Positions 62,435-64,000 of a DNA stretch of 64,000 bases are shown here, in pieces. The position numbers were made by a program, and so were the translations under genes. Numbering within the stretch: the stretch's first letter is position 1; each line of letters opens with the position of its first letter. Origin of the DNA: SELP01 sp035969385. GTDB lineage: Bacteria > Pseudomonadota > Alphaproteobacteria > Rhodobacterales > Rhodobacteraceae. The stretch spans positions 1 to 64,000 of the forward strand of contig NZ_JAYKKJ010000006.1 in assembly GCF_035969385.1 (NCBI RefSeq), written 5' to 3'. Under the pieces are notes generated by a model that was given only the letters and a program-made list of their open reading frames with translations, did no database searches and was not told the origin of the DNA.

Positions 62435-63082
62435 GTGCCATCCGCCATTGCCTTTGACCTTGACGGGACGCTGATCGACAGCCTGCCTGACATCCAGGCC
62501 ACCGCGAACGCGGTGTTGAACCCGCGCAGCCTGCCGCCGCTGAGCTATGACGAAGTGCGGCAATTCACCGGCTGGGGCGTCGACCATTTCATCGGGCGTC
62601 TGTGCGACACCCGCGCTGTGCCAAGCGAGGGGCGCGATGGGTTACACGCCGAATTCATGGCCCGCTACCAGACCGCTCATGACGAAACCCGCCTCTATCC
62701 CGGCGTGGCAGAGGCCTTGACCGCCCTGCGCGCCGCCGGTCATCTGCTGGGTCTGTGCACCAACAAACCCAGCGGGCCGACCGCCGGGGTTCTGGCGGCG
62801 CTGGGGCTGTCCGACACCTTCGATGCGGTGATCTGTGGCGACAGCCTGCGGTCGCGCAAACCGGACCCGGCCCCGCTTCTGGCCTGTTTTGCCCGGATGG
62901 GGGCCAAGGGCGGCCTGTATGTCGGCGATTCAGAGGTGGACGCGGACACGGCAGAGGCCGCGGATATCCCGTTCCTGTTCTTCACCGAAGGCTATTGCAA
63001 GCGCCCCCAGTCCGAGATCAGGGCCGCGGCACGTTTTGCCGAATTCAGCGCCCTGCCCGGCCTTGTGGCGGAACTGGGCTAG
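62435..63082 (+). CDS. gph: Phosphoglycolate phosphatase-like HAD hydrolase
   Basis: HAD hydrolase of 215 residues: nucleophile DLDGTLIDS at 9-17, TNKP (motif II), Lys in RSRKPDPAPL and YVGDSEVDADTAEAADIP (motif IV), with an alpha cap at ~18-85. The GDSEVD loop and the YCKRP tail fit Gph. Starts with GTG at 62435, 5 bases after the MerR stop. Removes phosphate from 2-phosphoglycolate; specificity inferred from the family. Confidence 0.87.
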   Translation: MPSAIAFDLDGTLIDSLPDIQATANAVLNPRSLPPLSYDEVRQFTGWGVDHFIGRLCDTRAVPSEGRDGLHAEFMARYQTAHDETRLYPGVAEALTALRAAGHLLGLCTNKPSGPTAGVLAALGLSDTFDAVICGDSLRSRKPDPAPLLACFARMGAKGGLYVGDSEVDADTAEAADIPFLFFTEGYCKRPQSEIRAAARFAEFSALPGLVAELG

Positions 63083-63159
63083 CCCGCGGCCGATCCCCCG
63101 GAAAAACCGCATTCGGCACTTGCGCCGCCCGGGAAAACCGGTATCTAGGCGGCATTCGT

Positions 63160-63236
63160 CGGGCTATAGCGCAGCCTGGTAGCGCGTCCGTCTGGGGGAC
63201 GGAAGGTCGCAGGTTCGAGTCCTGCTAGCCCGACCA
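63160..63236 (+). tRNA. tRNA-Pro (anticodon GGG)
   Basis: Cloverleaf of 77 nt: acceptor CGGGCTA/TAGCCCG, D arm GCGC/GCGC, anticodon stem TCCGT/ACGGA around loop CTGGGGG (anticodon GGG), T arm GCAGG-TTCGAGT-CCTGC, discriminator A and encoded CCA. Confidence 0.97.
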
Positions 63237-63328
63237 ATCACACCCCACCTGAAATTCCGCCGCGGGGCTTGCCCGCGCCCGTCGTTTTTGTCACCAAGCG
63301 GAAAGCATTTTTCCAAGGGGGCCCAAAG

Positions 63329-64000
63329 ATGCACAAGGCGGGGGTTCTGGCCGATCACCAGATAGAGGGGCTGATTGCCGATGGGGCAATCTGGGCCGAC
63401 CAACCCTTTGCCACGGGACAGGTGCAGCCGGCCTCGCTCGATCTGCGGCTGGGCCGGGTTGCCTATCGCGTCCGGGCGTCCTTCCTTGCCGGTCCCCTGC
63501 GGCGGGTCACCGACCGGCTGGCCGAGTTTACCATGCACGAGATCGACCTGACGCAGGGCGCGGTTCTAGAAAAGGGCTGTGTCTACGTCGTGCCGCTATT
63601 GGAATCACTCGCGCTTCCGGCGGGCATGTCGGGCGCGGCCAGCGCCAAAAGCTCGATCGGGCGGCTGGACATGCTGACCCGCGTCATCACCGACCGGGGC
63701 ACCGAGTTTGACCGGGTGCCCGACGGATACGAAGGGCCGCTTTACGTCGAAATCTGCCCCCGGTCGTTTTCGGTCGTGGCGCAGACCGGCCAGATGTTGA
63801 ATCAGGTGATCTTCCGTGTCGGCCAGACCATCCTGTCCGACGATGAACTGAAGGCGCTGCACGCCGCTTCGCCCATCGTGTCGGGGAATGCGGTCATCTC
63901 GGACGGGTTGGGCTTTTCCGTCGATCTGCAACCTGAACAGGGCACGCTGGTTGGCTACCGCGCGAAACCCCACACCGGGGTGATCGACCTGTCTCGGCTG
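63329..64000 (+). CDS. dcd: dCTP deaminase-family protein (partial at window end)
   Basis: Open frame of 224 codons running off the window. It begins MHKAGVLADHQIEGLIADGAIW, has PASLDLRLGRVAYRVRASF, the catalytic-region AGMSGAASAKSSIGRLDMLTRVITDRGTEFD and PLYVEICPRSFSVVAQTGQMLNQVIF, all typical of the long alphaproteobacterial 2'-deoxycytidine 5'-triphosphate deaminase (about 360 residues, two dUTPase-like halves). It converts dCTP to dUTP in pyrimidine nucleotide synthesis. AAGGGG lies about 10 bases upstream of the ATG. The C-terminal part is missing here. Confidence 0.88.
   Translation, partial: MHKAGVLADHQIEGLIADGAIWADQPFATGQVQPASLDLRLGRVAYRVRASFLAGPLRRVTDRLAEFTMHEIDLTQGAVLEKGCVYVVPLLESLALPAGMSGAASAKSSIGRLDMLTRVITDRGTEFDRVPDGYEGPLYVEICPRSFSVVAQTGQMLNQVIFRVGQTILSDDELKALHAASPIVSGNAVISDGLGFSVDLQPEQGTLVGYRAKPHTGVIDLSRL

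Overview
The window looks like a GC-rich alphaproteobacterial chromosome of the Rhodobacteraceae (roseobacter-type) group. Supporting signs are a suf operon led by a single-cysteine IscR, the rpmF-plsX-fabH-ihfA-merR block, a TRAP transporter, Hint-domain RTX proteins, and start codons and gene neighbourhoods typical of that family. Assignment is by family recognition only; no search was run. Three tRNA genes are present: Arg-CCG, Ser-GGA and Pro-GGG. There are no rRNA genes, CRISPR arrays, integrases, transposases or phage genes.

Layout. 0.1-0.6 kb: an OsmC/Ohr-type protein. 0.7-3.9 kb (minus): a membrane protein and an OmpR-type two-component pair in one overlapping operon. 4.1-5.8 kb: tRNA-Arg and a membrane protein fused to a spermidine-synthase-like domain. 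6.0-14.9 kb (minus): the suf operon, iscR-cysteine desulfurase-sufB-[membrane protein, FkbM methyltransferase, YbjQ, membrane protein]-sufC-sufD-YIP1-sufS, with a palindromic operator upstream of iscR. 15.1-20.2 kb (plus): hydrolase, a protein with two HD domains, a methyltransferase, an SDR, a small protein and a P1 peptidase, mostly overlapping. 20.3-23.6 kb: formamidase-like esterase, aldehyde dehydrogenase and arginyl/leucyl-tRNA-protein transferase.

23.6-34.1 kb is an accessory region of visibly lower GC: an 814-residue RTX/Hint protein, two small stand-alone Hint-like proteins, a membrane regulator made of two [four-TM + LytTR] units, and on the other strand a LuxR regulator fused to an alpha/beta hydrolase that has lost its catalytic Ser and His, followed by a secreted-type RTX/cadherin-like/vWA protein. 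This is the most likely place for an undescribed system: two unusual one-component regulators beside large Ca-binding, probably type I-secreted surface proteins.

34.2-40.4 kb: a TetR repressor faces a 39-bp nested palindrome and a TRAP transporter (dctPQM) operon with a nitrilase-type amidase, an FAD amine oxidase and RidA, which together look like an amine/amide uptake and catabolic pathway. 40.6-42 kb: tRNA-Ser and an AI-2E-type transporter. 42-54.9 kb: a PAS-histidine kinase-receiver hybrid and its response regulator diverge from an acyl-CoA ligase, a branched-chain-type ABC importer (livG-H-x-M-K-F), a CoA-ligase-like protein and an SDR, i.e. a regulated carboxylate uptake and activation operon, interrupted by a small opposite-strand low-GC gene.

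54.9-64 kb is mostly core: ABC-F (uup), OlsB-like acyltransferase, BamE, DUF177, rpmF, plsX, fabH, ihfA, MerR, Gph, tRNA-Pro, and a Dcd-family deaminase cut by the window edge. A ~190-bp intergenic element with terminal inverted repeats occurs twice in full (5.8 and 58.6 kb) and once as a half copy (20.2 kb), each time abutting stop codons.
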